This document shows positions 20,700 through 30,553 of a DNA stretch of 64,000 nucleotides, one piece after another. Numbering within the stretch: the stretch's first letter is position 1; each line of letters starts with the position of its first letter. Source of the stretch: Odontocerum albicorne (taxonomy: Eukaryota; Arthropoda; Insecta; Trichoptera; Odontoceridae); assembly GCA_949825065.1 (NCBI GenBank), contig OX463848.1, forward strand, positions 41,496,766 to 41,560,765, written 5' to 3'. Made by a program: the position numbers and the translations under genes. Under the pieces are notes generated by a model. It was given only the letters and a program-made list of their open reading frames with translations. It did not search any database and was not told the origin of the DNA.

Positions 20700-20895
20700 T
20701 AAAAAATATCACTTTTTTTCTATCTCCTATCTCAAGGCTTTCTTTAAGAGAAAAAGTCTAGAGGCAGGAGGCAGAAATATGTGTCACGGGGATTAATGTG
20801 AATAGCGGAATAATAATATGAATTAATAAGTATGAAATATACTAATAATGAGTTTCACAAAGTTAAAGTCGAAATCTTTGATAAAATAAACACAA
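20700..20895. repeat. Dispersed foldback-type repeat, copy 1 (half)
   Basis: Carries tatctcctatctc, ggggattaatgtgaatagcg, gaataataatatg and cacaaagttaaagtcgaaat. The same blocks recur at 42910-43220 and 51225-51475, where an inverted second arm is visible. No coding capacity. Confidence 0.5.
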
Positions 20896-21858
20896 CAAAT
20901 TCATGCATTATTCTTAGATAGCATATTCGTAATATCAATCCAAAAATCAGAGGAATCAATGCATCCTTTTTTTATATCATACTTTCGACGACTTCTTCAG
21001 CCTAGTTGATAAGATTCTTATGATTAGGTTTGATTCCCGATGATACCTTCTTCTTCTTCTTCATGTCCGTATTCTGTCCCTCTGACATTGGCGAAGAGTT
21101 TTATGAAAATATCCGTTTCTTTGGTACGGAACAGCTCCTCTCTTGTCAGGATATCTGTATATTTACGAATGTTGCGTGACCATGTCAGACGCTTTCAGCC
21201 GATTCCACGTCGACCCTAAATATTGCCTATCAATATCAACTTGCAAACGTGGCATTTTATATCTCCTTAAAACAGGATTCAGACAGTTAATCCTTCGGCA
21301 TTCTGGGGCATTTAAGAGCTCTAATTCTACAATTGCTCAACTCAGCACCTCGGTGTTTGAGATACGGTGAAATCAAGAATATCTAAGGATTCTCTGATGA
21401 ATCCACATTTAAAATGCTTCTAGACTATAAGTATTCTGGTATTCATGGGGCAAAACCTCAACACCATAAAGTCAAAGGAACCATATATAGTACTTAATCA
21501 TGCCTTGATGATGTGTTAAATTAACGTTATCATTGCATCTTGAGAAAACCTGTGCGTACCATTTTAATTCGGCATCTTATTTATCTATCTGGATCGAGAT
21601 CAAAAGTAATTAGGCTTCCTAGATATTTCCAACTGTCGACTTAGTTGTTAGGTTGCTCGGTCAGCTGTAGAGGTATACCACTATAAAACTGATGACTCGT
21701 GTCGATGGTACTTAACAAATAAAATGCTTCTAGTCTAGTTAATGAGTTTATTCTGGTTGCAATGTTAATATTATATAAACCCATGAAAAAAATATGAATC
21801 TTAACAAAAATTCGAAATATCTACTGAAATAATTATTAATTGAGTGTGGTGTATTTTT
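20896..21858. other. Unassigned; possibly an old retrotransposon fragment
   Basis: 21000-21560 has coding-like composition (a 75-codon frame at 21143-21370 and its complement). I could not match it to a domain with confidence. The phrase cagcctagttgataagattc followed by ggtttgattcccg at about 21000-21045 looks like a SINE head scrap. Confidence 0.35.
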
Positions 21859-22335
21859 GTTGATTATGGGTGAGATTTCGTAGGATGAACGTTTTGGTAT
21901 ATCTTGAATTATAAGTATGTGGGGTTTAATTAGTGTGATATATACATGTAATTGAGTTTAATAGTTTATCAAGTTGATTATGCGTGAGATTTCGTAGGAT
22001 GAACTTTTTGGTATATCTGGAATTATAAGTATGTGGGGTTTAATTAGTGTGATATATACATGTAATTGAGTTTAATGGTTTATCAAGTTGATTATGCGTG
22101 AGATTTCGTAGGATGAACTCTTTGGTATATCTGGAATTATAAGTATGTGAGGTTTAATTAGTGTGATATATACATGCAATTGAGTTTAATGGTTTATCAA
22201 GTTGATTATGCGTGAGATTTCGTAGGATGAACTCTTTGGTATATCTGGAATTATAAGTATGTGGGGTTTAATTAGTGTGATATATACATGCAATTGAGTT
22301 TAATGGTTTATCAAGTTGATTATGGTTTTTAACGG
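21859..22335. repeat. 114-bp tandem repeat, four copies plus partial
   Basis: gttgattatgsgtgagattt recurs at about 21859, 21973, 22087, 22201 and 22315, period 114. Each unit has cgtaggatgaact, ggtatatctggaattataag and tgtgatatatacatg. Copies are almost identical, suggesting recent amplification or conversion. Confidence 0.93.
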
Positions 22336-22599
22336 GGTATTGTATAATCAACGATTGGAAAAATAACATCAACTGATTTTTCCATGGTAAGATACAGGAA
22401 TAAGCCTAGTTTACTAGGTATACGACAAATAAAAGGTGAAAAACCAAGATCCACGTCATTCGTGTGTCCATTTTAAATTACCTGTTGTATTTTCATAAAT
22501 TATATAGTTAAAACATTTCTTGTAATTTATAAATAAATGAATAAAATCTACAAATTAGCCAATTTTTCGATAGGTCGCAAGAGTTCAACAAATCGGACG
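22336..22599. other. Unassigned sequence
   Basis: No recognised feature. Confidence 0.3.
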
Positions 22600-22905
22600 C
22601 TCGTATTATACAATAATACATCAGTGTTAAGGTGTGCAAAAGAATGAAGTGGCAATGGGCAGGACACATGTCCAGAATGTCAGACTCCCGATGGACATTC
22701 GAAATAATCCAATGGTACTCAAGAGGCATAAAGAGGCCAAGACGAAGGCCGAAGGTACGCTGGATATATGAAATCAGGAAGCATAGCAGCATCACATGGC
22801 ATCAACGAGCAAAAAATCGAACTATTTGGAGTCAACTTGGGGAGACCTTCATCCAGCAGTGGATCGACCCTGGTTGACAATGATAATGACGATGATGATG
22901 GCATC
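22600..22905 (+). pseudogene. Non-LTR retrotransposon ORF2 C-terminus, 3' end
   Basis: An open stretch encodes KRMKWQWAGHMSRMSDSRWT, then GIKRPRRRPKVRWIYEI, ITWHQRAKNRTIWSQLGETF and IQQWIDPG before a stop at 22877. This is the C-terminal end common to insect RTE-type LINEs. A short (GATGAT)n tail follows, as expected of the 3' terminus. 5'-truncated; the surviving 81 codons are clean. Confidence 0.8.
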
Positions 22906-23357
22906 AGTATTGCCACAGGGAGTTAAGAATTTTTGGCAAATGAAAACTTTTAATCGTCTATGACGTGAATTTTATCGCTTGACGGCGCTCTAAGTAGCAT
23001 CCTAAAAATAAATCTTTTGAACATTTATATATTATAATTGCAATACTTCTTTGATATTTCTCTGCGTTCAGGAAACACAAAGATATTCTTTTCTTTTTTT
23101 TTTGCACACGAAACATTAATGAACTTCAAACTGAAAAAGAGAAAAAAAAATTGCTTCCTTTGTGATACTTTTCCTTCAATGAAGTTTAAGTCTACTGGAA
23201 GTTTAATAATACGCAGGGAAGTGGGAAACCCACAAGGGATAAACTCAAAATTTAATTTTAAAAAATCATTGATAATCTTTTGTTTTATTAATTTATTTTT
23301 TATTTTATTTTATTTCAACGATCAAATGACTTGATACTGACAAGTAAGCAGTGTTTT
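22906..23357. other. Unassigned AT-rich sequence
   Basis: A 98-codon frame at 23038-23334 is rich in Phe, Lys and Asn, as expected of AT-rich noise. Confidence 0.35.
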
Positions 23358-24560
23358 ATTGGGTTGATGCAAAAGTTTGTCCCGTTTTTTGACGCTAGAA
23401 CGTGAAACCGAAGTGTTATTAACTTGACACGTGTAAAGTTTTGATGTTGTTTGACAGAAGGAATTTTACCGAATATTTGGGGAAAAAATTGTGTTATATG
23501 GTTGTGTTTTTTTTTTAAATTTTGTTAAACATTAAAAATGAACGGAAATACGAAGCATTGTCGACATATTATGCTGTTTTATTTCCGAAAAGGCAAGAAT
23601 GCTTTGCAGACGCAAACAAATATATGTACTGTGTACGGTGAGGGTGCTGTTGACGATTCAACGTGTCGTAAGTGGTTCGAAAAGACAACCAGCTGAGGCT
23701 GATGACGAAGAAATATTGACGCTAATTGAAAGTTATCGGCATATAACAACTTGAGATATCGGAGAAATTCTTGGAATCAACCAGTCAACAGTGTCAACTT
23801 TGAATGGTTAGCAAGGCTGATATATGGGTGCCGTACGAGTTAACGGAGAACAAAATGATAGACTGAATTTCTGTTTGTGGTTATCTATTGAAGTGCAACG
23901 AAATCGATCCATTCTTAAAGCAGATGGTTACAGATAGTGAAAAATGTATTGCGCATAATAATGCTAAGCGTAAAAGATCATGGTCTAAGCGCGAAGATGT
24001 CCCTTCAACCAGCGCCAAAGTCAGATTACGTTCGAAGAAGGTTATGCTACGCATCTGGTGGGATTGGAAGGGAATATGTTATTATGAGCTATTACCTGAA
24101 AACCAGACCATTAATTCGGAGAAATACTGTTCGCAACTAAATGAATTAAAGTGATTAATCTACCAGAAGCTGCCTGAATTAGCCAACAGAATGGGTATTG
24201 CGTTCCATCAAGACAATGCTAGACCACACGTGTCTTTGACCACCCGACACAAACTTTTACAATTTAATTGGGACGTTTTGGTCTATCCACCGTGCTCTCC
24301 CGACTTGGCACCCTCCGACTAAAATTTATTTAGATCGCTTCAAAACAGCTAAGATGGTAAAAACTCTTCTTCCTTGGAAGACTTGAAGAATCACATGGAT
24401 CAGTTCTTTAGCCAGAAACCTCAAAGCTTCTATGAGCGCGAAATTATGCAGCTACCAGAAAGATGGAGAAAGGTAATTCCAACAGAACGACACATATTAT
24501 ATTGAGTAAATGTAATTTTTAGTAAATAAAATGTTTCTTCAAATTTTGTATAAAAAGTGG
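23358..24560 (+). mobile_element. Decayed mariner element, ~1.2 kb
   Basis: 5' end ttgggttgatgcaaaagttt then gtcccgttttt; near the 3' end, inverted, gttcgtcccactttttatac. The outermost ~16 bp of the right TIR (gcatcaaccca) are missing or diverged. Different TIRs from the intact mariner at 16199. Nearly full-length but dead. Confidence 0.85.
23538..24505 (+). pseudogene. mariner transposase pseudogene
   Basis: ATG 23538 gives MNGNTKHCRHIMLFYFRKGK and VYGEGAVDDSTCRKWFEKTT, then a stop and a deletion. Later pieces: VMLRIWWDWKGICYYELLPE, a premature stop at about 24153, HQDNARPH with the second catalytic Asp, and PPCSPDLAPSD with the third Asp immediately followed by a stop. The first catalytic region is altered (DSEKC in place of the usual .DEKW). 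The tail has FYERGIMQLPERWRK or its frameshifted equivalent. Multiple lesions; inactive. Confidence 0.88.
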
Positions 24561-24940
24561 GACGAACTGAATTCAATTCAAGAATAACTACTTCACTGTT
24601 TTCCCTGTAAGTAGTCAAAGTCACATAAAAATCCATACAATGTCCATTTTGATCGCTCAATCTGTGTGTAGTCTTGTAATTCAAGAGTTGTACAAATAAT
24701 TAGTTAAAACCAATTCATTATGAAACAAAATATTTTGCCGGGTGGGTCTACGAGGAACTTGTAAGATGACAACCTGATATACGAGTATGTAGTTCAAACT
24801 ATTTTCTTCTCTTTGACAAGGTTGTAAGATTTATCACTTCCAACTATAGTCTAACTTAGTTCTTGGGTTCTGGTGTCTAAAGTTTATAAAACTTAAAAAA
24901 CTCAAAGTATTATCTGCGTATCTCAATAAGGCTATTACAA
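24561..24940. other. Unassigned sequence
   Basis: No recognised feature. Confidence 0.3.
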
Positions 24941-25157
24941 GTACACGGCGGTAAGTAATACACATCGGGCTTAAGAAAGAGAGTGTCGGCCATAATGGGC
25001 TAACTTTGGCTTTGTAGAGCGTCATCTCTGTCGCACGAAAATCGCGACGGAACACGTGTATGAATGATAGAGACGGTGCTCTACAAAGTCGAAGTTAGCC
25101 GATTATGGCCGACAGCCTCTTTCTTAAGCTCGACGTGTATTACATACCGCCGGGTAC
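24941..25157. repeat. 217-bp near-palindrome (foldback), 80-bp arms
   Basis: The left arm (24941-25020: gtacacggcggtaagtaata, gcttaagaaagaga, gtcggccataatgggctaac) is the inverse of the right arm (25078-25157). The loop is 57 bp. The arms are GC-richer than their surroundings and about 90% matched. No open frame. Could be a foldback MITE. Confidence 0.85.
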
Positions 25158-25184
25158 TGTACGTAATGGTGATGATGGTTAAAC

Positions 25185-25544
25185 TGTTATTAAATTTTGT
25201 ACAAGGTCTTTTGGAGTATTGTATTACGTAGTTTGGCTTAAGATCATTAGTCAACCCACGCGGTAAAATACTCCAAAAGACCTTTTGAAGTATTGTATTA
25301 CGTAGTTTGGCTTAAGATCATTAGTCAACCCACGCGGTAAAATACTCGTAAAGACCTTTTGGAGTATTGTATTATGTAGTTTGGCTTAAGATCATTAGTC
25401 AACCCACGCGGTAAAATACTCCAAAATACGTTTTGGAGTATTGCATTACGTAGTTTGGCTTAAGATCATTAGTCAACCCACGCGGTAAAATACTCCTAAA
25501 TACCTTTTGAAGTATTGTATTACGTAGTTTGGCTTAAGAGCATT
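25185..25544. repeat. 74-bp tandem repeat, left part
   Basis: Units start at 25211, 25285, 25359, 25433 and 25507. Each contains ggcttaagatcattagtcaa and cccacgcggtaaaatactcc. Adjacent units meet in an inverted repeat aatactccaaaa-gacc-ttttggagtatt. The array is interrupted at 25545 by a Penelope-like insertion and continues after 25764. Confidence 0.95.
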
Positions 25545-25764
25545 ATAATTTATTTTTATCAAACACTGTTTATTCCACTTTTTTGTGACGGTATAACCGT
25601 ACCGCTTTCAAGGCTTGTTTGCGCTCCCCTGAAAATGAGGTGAAAGCCTTGAAACCGGTATGGTTATACCGTCACAAAAAAGTGGAATAAACAGTGTTTG
25701 ATAAAAATAAATGGCAATGTCTTTAAACCTCCACAACGTTAATGCCTTAACTATAAACAACATA
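25545..25764. mobile_element. Penelope-like terminal repeat pair (family P1, copy B)
   Basis: Flanked by ttaagagcatt and ttaagatcatt, an 11-bp target duplication with one change, inside the 74-bp array. The inverted halves share caaacactgtttattccact and the ttgaaaccggta block. The plus-reading core is ctgaaaatgagg, so one conserved G of the hammerhead-like motif is lost. The end runs on to cacaacgttaatgccttaac, the outer terminus of the family. Confidence 0.8.
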
Positions 25765-26036
25765 TTAAGATCATTAGTCAACCCACGCAGTAAAATACTC
25801 CAAAAGACCTTTTGAAGTATTGTATTACTTAGTTTGGCTTAAGATCATTAGTCAACCCACGCGGTAAAATACTCCAAAAGACCTTTTGGAGTATTGTATT
25901 ACGTATTTTGACTTAAGATCATTAGTCAACCCACGCGGTAAAATACTCCAAAAGACCTTTTGGAGTATTATATTACGTATTTTGGCTTAAGATCATTAGT
26001 CAACCCACGCGGTAAAATACTCCAAAAGACCTTTTA
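25765..26036. repeat. 74-bp tandem repeat, right part
   Basis: Continuation of the 25185-25544 array; units at about 25816, 25890 and 25964. Same gtaaaatactccaaaagacc palindromic junctions. Confidence 0.95.
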
Positions 26037-26508
26037 TAACTGATACGAAGAATCATGAAAACCTTAAAACATATAATTTAATATTTTTTAATTCCTACCA
26101 AAAATATTTTTTTCCATATCACTGTTCTAGAGGGATGATAAAAACTTTTCCAATATCTGAATACGAGGAAATCAATAAAAGTCGGATATTTACACTCCTT
26201 AGCCTTGAGTGTATCAAAATGAACGAACCCACTCTTCAAAGATATTTTCTCTTTATCAGAAACAATTCCATATTTTTGGAAAGAGGAAAACATCCTTTTC
26301 CCATCGTTCTCGACCGCGAGGAGAATTTGCTTATGAAACGGCACCATATGAATTGTATTTTTATTATTATTATGTAAAAAAATGACCAGATAAGTTGGGG
26401 TTTTTATTATAATATATTCTATGCATGCTTTGTGTTAACTGATGTGTTAAGTAGGGTCAGATTACGTTGAAGTGGTTAAGATACGTTGATCGGAGGGATG
26501 ATGAAATA
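26037..26508. other. Unassigned; contains a short dispersed block
   Basis: 26310-26370 (gcgaggagaatttgct, gaaacggcaccatatgaatt) resembles 18450-18500. Otherwise nothing recognised; open frames at 26078-26377 on both strands are chance. Confidence 0.4.
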
Positions 26509-27117
26509 TTGACAAAATGTGTTGTTTATAGTTAAGGGATTAACGTTGTGGAGGTTTAAAGACATTGTCATTTATTTTTATCAAACACTGTTTATTCCAC
26601 TTTGACTGGGATAATTTCTACACTGACTAATTTCCACACTGACTGTGATAATTTCTATATAGGAAAGACAGGAAGATCTTTTGAAATGAAATTTCGTGAA
26701 CACAAATCCGCCTTAACAAATCTTCTAATTTATTCTAAAATGGCTTATCATTGTCACCGTGAAAACCATACTTTTTCTATCGATGATGCCAAATTCTTAC
26801 ATATCAGTAGTAACGGAAATAAATTGGACAGATTAGAGGCCCAAGAAATTTCTTAGTCAATACACCGATCCGAACATCTGTTGAAATGTTATTTCCCAAA
26901 AATCTCTCCGCTCTTGACCGAAATTGTCCCGTGCCTCCCTCGCCCCTCAGCCTCCAACCGTTGAAGCGCGTATATCGGTACCAGTTCGAACAGCATTCAG
27001 TCTTGTTTGCGCTCCCCTGAAGATGAGGTGAAAACCTTGAAACCGGTAGGGTTATACCGTCACAAAAAAGTGGAATAAACAGTGTTAGATAAAAATAAAT
27101 TACAATTGACAGAATAT
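26509..27117 (+). mobile_element. Penelope-like element (family P1, copy C) with GIY-YIG remnant
   Basis: Insert 26521-27105 is flanked by ttgacaaaatgt and ttgacagaatat (12 bp, two changes). A partial inverted terminal repeat on the left (gttgtttatagttaagggat to tattccacttt) is followed by the C-terminal endonuclease coding region, then the direct terminal repeat (cccctgaagatgaggtgaaa, ccttgaaaccggtagggtta). This order of body, terminal repeat and inverted partial repeat is the known layout of Penelope-like retroelements. It identifies copies A, B and D. Confidence 0.85.
26602..26856 (+). pseudogene. GIY-YIG endonuclease domain fragment of a Penelope-like element
   Basis: From about residue 15: CDNFYIGKTGRSFEMKFREH, KSALTNLLIYSKMAYHCHRE, then FSIDDAKFLHISSNGNKLDR and LEAQEIS. 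YIG, the Arg/Glu-His of MKFREH and the Glu of LEAQEI match the GIY-YIG nuclease that nicks target DNA in Penelope-like elements. The reverse transcriptase is entirely missing, the frame starts at the left repeat junction, and a stop ends it early. Not functional. Confidence 0.8.
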
Positions 27118-27122
27118 ATGTA

Positions 27123-27676
27123 TTGTCTTTCAAATTGAGCGGTGTTTTCAATAAAAAAAATTTTAATTCTTGAATAAAACACACAATTTGCATTGATTTC
27201 AAAAAAAACTTTTTATTGGTCATTGAAGTATAATGTATGACATTTCAACACAAAAAAAAAAATATCCGCCAAATGTCCACCTCTTGCAGCTCCACAGATG
27301 TCCACTCTTTTGTCAAAATTTTCGATGATTTTTTGGCATAATTGCGGTTCTAACTCACCGCTAATAATTTCAAACTTCAGCTCAGGAATTGATTGGGGGT
27401 CATTCTTGTAGACCTGGCTTTTCACGTAACCCCTGAGAAAATAGTCTAACGGTGTCAGATCATATGATCTTGGTGGCCAATTAACATCACCGTTTCCAGA
27501 TATTACAATACATAAAATGATTCAACAATTTGAACGTGTTGTTGTATTGTATACGACTCCATTTTTATAAATTTTATACATTACATTTCTCAAATGTTAC
27601 AAGATACAGGCAAGTTCGCGACGCCATCTGTGTTTTATTCAAGAATTTAAAAAACCGCTCAATTTGAAAGACCCTA
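27123..27676 (-). mobile_element. Internally deleted mariner-like element, copy 3
   Basis: gtctttcaaattgagcggtg (left) and, inverted, agggtctttcaaattgagcg (right). Same deletion structure as copies 1 and 2. It begins a few bases after the target duplication of Penelope-like copy C. Confidence 0.85.
27245..27562 (-). pseudogene. Fused-end remnant of DUF4817/DDE-type transposase, copy 3
   Basis: ATG 27562 opens MESYTIQQRVQI; the C-terminal part reads KSQVYKNDPQSIPELKFEII, then GELEPQLCQKIIENFDKRVD and ICGAARGGHLADI. In-frame changes and a small deletion (loss around RVI) mark it as dead. Confidence 0.75.
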
Positions 27677-27679
27677 TAT

Positions 27680-27885
27680 TACACTTTCGTTGTATACAGT
27701 ACAACCTGGCGGTCTTATTGCCATGTGGCAATATCTTCCATCCAATCAGAAAGATGTAAAAGAGGATGTTAGGGAAAATAACACTGGTATCCTTTGTCAA
27801 AAAATCTGGGTTCCAACGAGAATTGAATTCGCAACCTCCGGGCTGGGATACAAGTGTCTTAACAACAAGAGCATGGAGGTTGTCA
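27680..27885 (-). mobile_element. tRNA-derived SINE, family A, inverted
   Basis: Complement of the tail (gtacaacctggcggtcttat, tgccatgtggcaatatcttc), body, and B-box head (cgagaattgaattcgcaacc, then agagcatggaggttg). Directly abuts the mariner-like copy. Confidence 0.8.
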
Positions 27886-27984
27886 TGCATAATGCAAGCA
27901 TAACTGAGGTTCACCAAGAAATACATACTTGGACCAAATAAATTTAATTTTGAAAAAAGGAAATTTAATGAATAGGATAAACAA

Positions 27985-28125
27985 AAGGAGCTGTATAAGA
28001 AGATATATGAATGTAAAGCAAGTATATTGTGATAGGAAAGTTAACCGCTCCAGCATATGTGTTTACCTCAACAGTGAGGTAGCATGATGGTGTATACGTA
28101 TGTATTCCATGCATAGAAATGTTCC
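27985..28125 (+). pseudogene. LINE C-terminal fragment (M.V..VYCDR family)
   Basis: Reads SCIRRYMNVKQVYCDRKVNR, then a degraded Y.NSEVA and stop. Same C-terminal end as 5485, 29760, 43535 and 62700. Confidence 0.55.
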
Positions 28126-28299
28126 TTTGCATTCAGTATTTTTTTCAATTCGTTGCTTGGAGTGCCGATATATCTGTGGAGACGTAATGCATCGATCTCA
28201 ATCAGCCAATTCTACGACGTCATTCGGACTAACTGTTATGGAGGCTCTTTGGGAGGTAAAACCTTATAACTGAATCTTGGAAAGTTGAAAGTTATGGTT

Positions 28300-28520
28300 A
28301 CAGTAATTAAAAAATCTCTGCTACTTAGTATTTTCTCAGATGATGGAAAATAAACGAGAAATATCGAACGACAATTGTTGTCAAAAAGCAAAGTCAATAA
28401 AACACTTCAACGTATATACTCAAACCTCATAATATCAAAATCTGCTAAGCTGACAACCCATAAGCGTATTCTAGTGCCAATTTTGATGCATGGGAGTAAA
28501 TGTGGACGTTTAAAAATGTT
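28300..28520 (+). pseudogene. LINE reverse-transcriptase fragment
   Basis: Reads KSKVNKTLQRIYSNLIISKS, then AKLTTHKRILVPILMHGSKC, corresponding to the region near P.L.YGSE.W in RTE-type LINEs. Truncated at the mariner insertion at 28525. Confidence 0.55.
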
Positions 28521-28524
28521 ACTA

Positions 28525-29468
28525 GGAGCGTCCAGAAACTAAACGCACAGCGCCCTGCGCCGATCCCGCACTACCGCGATCGTATGCGCGCCAGTTAGCT
28601 CCTTCCCTCGCTTCAGTGCGAGCCGAGTTTTGTTGCTGAACGATCGTGCGTCTTTATTCTGTAACCTCTCAAAATGGCTGCGCTCATCGAAAATCCCGCC
28701 AAATGTTAAGTGTGTAGTGTCATTCGGTTTCTGAATGCACAAAATGTTCGGCCTATCGAAATGTATTGACAACTTTAAGCACAATACATGAATCTTTCCC
28801 ACAAATTTCATGATCGCTCCTACATGAAATAGTGACAGAGCACCTTGGCTACAAAAAATGTGTGCTCGGAAAAGAAAAACCGAATCTCAACATCAGAAAA
28901 GTGATGGCAACAGTTTTTTGGGACCAAAAGGGTTTGATCCACGTAGAGTTTATGCTAAGAGGACACAAAATAAACTGAAAGACCTATTGTGAAACTCTTC
29001 AACGACTAGACGCGCCATCCAAAACAAGAGACGTGGAATGTTGTCGGGAAAGGTGGTTTTGATTTCTGATTCATGACAATGCGCGGCCTCATGCATCAGC
29101 ACGAACACAGCGAGAACTTCAGCGTCTTAAGGGTTTTTTTTGGACATCCTCCTTACAGCCCTGACTTGGCACTGAGTGATTTTCACTTATTCTTAAAACT
29201 AAAGGAATTTTTGGGTGGAAAACAGTTCGCAAACGATAAAGACCTCAAACAAGAAGTGACACCTTGGCTCAAATCTTTGGCTGTAGAAGAGTATAACATC
29301 GGAATTGAAAAATTAGTTCCACGTTACAATAAGTGCCTTGACAGCTATGGCGACTAAATTGAAAAATAGAGTCAGGGTACTGTGACTTTGTAAATAAAGT
29401 TTTGTGTTGATATCTTTCGTTTTTATTTAGTTACGCCAAAATGTTATTTACTTTCTGGACGAACCTCG
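28525..29468 (+). mobile_element. Decayed mariner element, 944 bp
   Basis: Left end ggagcgtccagaaactaaac and right end, inverted, cgaggttcgtccagaaagta, flanked by TA (28523-28524, 29469-29470). Related to the element at 52209-53163 (both have tccagaaagtaa in the TIR). Confidence 0.88.
28674..29357 (+). pseudogene. mariner transposase pseudogene
   Basis: MAALIENPAKC then a stop at codon 12, followed by VIRFLNAQNVRPIEMY. Large parts of the first half are gone. Later pieces: NIRKVMATVFWDQKGLIHVE, LIHDNARPHASA with the second catalytic Asp, a frameshift near 29130, then GHPPYSPDLALSDFHLF with the third Asp and a clean C-terminus ending NKCLDSYGD. Inactive. Confidence 0.88.
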
Positions 29469-29489
29469 TACAATAAATGTTGTAGAAAT

Positions 29490-29910
29490 TCATGCACTAA
29501 AAAGAATACATGAGGAGACAGAATATGAAAGAATCTGGAATGAAGAGATCAGAGATGAATATGGACTTTAGCTGATGTAAGATGAAGAAGAGCATTCTGA
29601 GATGGTTTGATCATGTTGAATAAATTAATGAAGGAAAACTAACAACAATATATACAGTGTAAATGTGAGTAGAAGGTGGGGTAGAGGAAGAACAAAGAAA
29701 ATATAATTGTAATATATAATTTATCAAGTGTATGATTTTTTGAAAGAAGTATATTTAAAGAGTCTGAAAAATTGAAAGAGCTGTATAAAAAGGTATATTG
29801 ATGTACAATAAAAGAGGGGGAAATTTGTATTGCGATAGGGAATGTGGCGCTCTCTCCTTTATGCCTTTCCTGGCAAGATAACGGCGTATGTATATGTAAC
29901 ATTAATACCG
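29490..29910 (+). pseudogene. LINE C-terminal fragment
   Basis: Frameshifted pieces: ALKRIHEETEYERIWNEEIR, KKSILRWFDHVE, KLTTIYTV, SRRWGRGRTKK, then a block corresponding to ELYKKVY.CTIKEGE and WRSLLYAFPGKITA. Together they give the I.R.GRGRP..W / DR..WRSL.SAYP order of an RTE-like ORF2 C-terminus. Confidence 0.65.
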
Positions 29911-30234
29911 ATTCGATAGAAAAATGTTTATATTTACCCTTAAAATTAAACGAGTTTGAACAATAGGGTGAAACATTTATTTCAGCACTGAAATTTTCTC
30001 GATGAAAGAAATTTCAGCGTTACAACACAAAACCCTCATATTGGCTTGTCGATGCGTAACTAAAAGTTCTGGCTTTTAGAAGATAACCACAATTTATGGA
30101 TATCCAGATATAAAACCGGGTCCAAATTGAACTTTTAGTATAGGTTGCTCATAAGTCACGCTCCTGTTTCCAAAATTCATATTTTTTAAGCTTATTTTTT
30201 GTTTTGTTTTTTTTTTTGCAGACAATATTAAAGA
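29911..30234. other. Unassigned AT-rich sequence
   Basis: No recognised feature. Confidence 0.3.
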
Positions 30235-30535
30235 TGTGCTTAATTTATATCATGCAGAATTTAACAAAAGAGAAACAAACAAAAGTGTCCGAACTTTATT
30301 TTATGAATTAAGTCAATCGCACGATAGAAATACGACTTCGTTTTGCTGATGATGATTGTCCAGCAAGATCGATGGTTATGAAATTAATTACATTTTCGAC
30401 AGCAGGGATCAGAAGTTGACTTGCACCGAGCCGGAGAACGGCGTAGTATCTTCAACTAATAAGAATATTTAAAGATAACAAGAGAGTTGCTGATGATCTC
30501 GTAACTTCAACCGGACGACATATAACTCGGAATAT
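30235..30535 (+). pseudogene. N-terminal helix-turn-helix fragment of a DUF4817-type transposase
   Basis: Reads NLTKEKQTKVSELYF, IEIRLRFADDDCPARSMVMK, LITFSTAGIRS, a frameshift, DLHRAGERRSIFN, then IRIFKDNKRVADDLVTSTGR and HITRNIS. The order (LT.E.......LY, RF...PPARS.I, two helix-turn-helices) matches the DNA-binding half of insect DUF4817/IS630 transposases. No catalytic part follows; it ends at the duplicated segment. Confidence 0.55.
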
Positions 30536-30553
30536 CTCGAACTACACTATAGT

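Noticed and set aside
21000..21560. Retrotransposon reverse-transcriptase fragment on the minus strand
   Set aside because: Composition is suggestive, but I could not read a conserved RT or C-terminal motif in any frame, so it stays unassigned.
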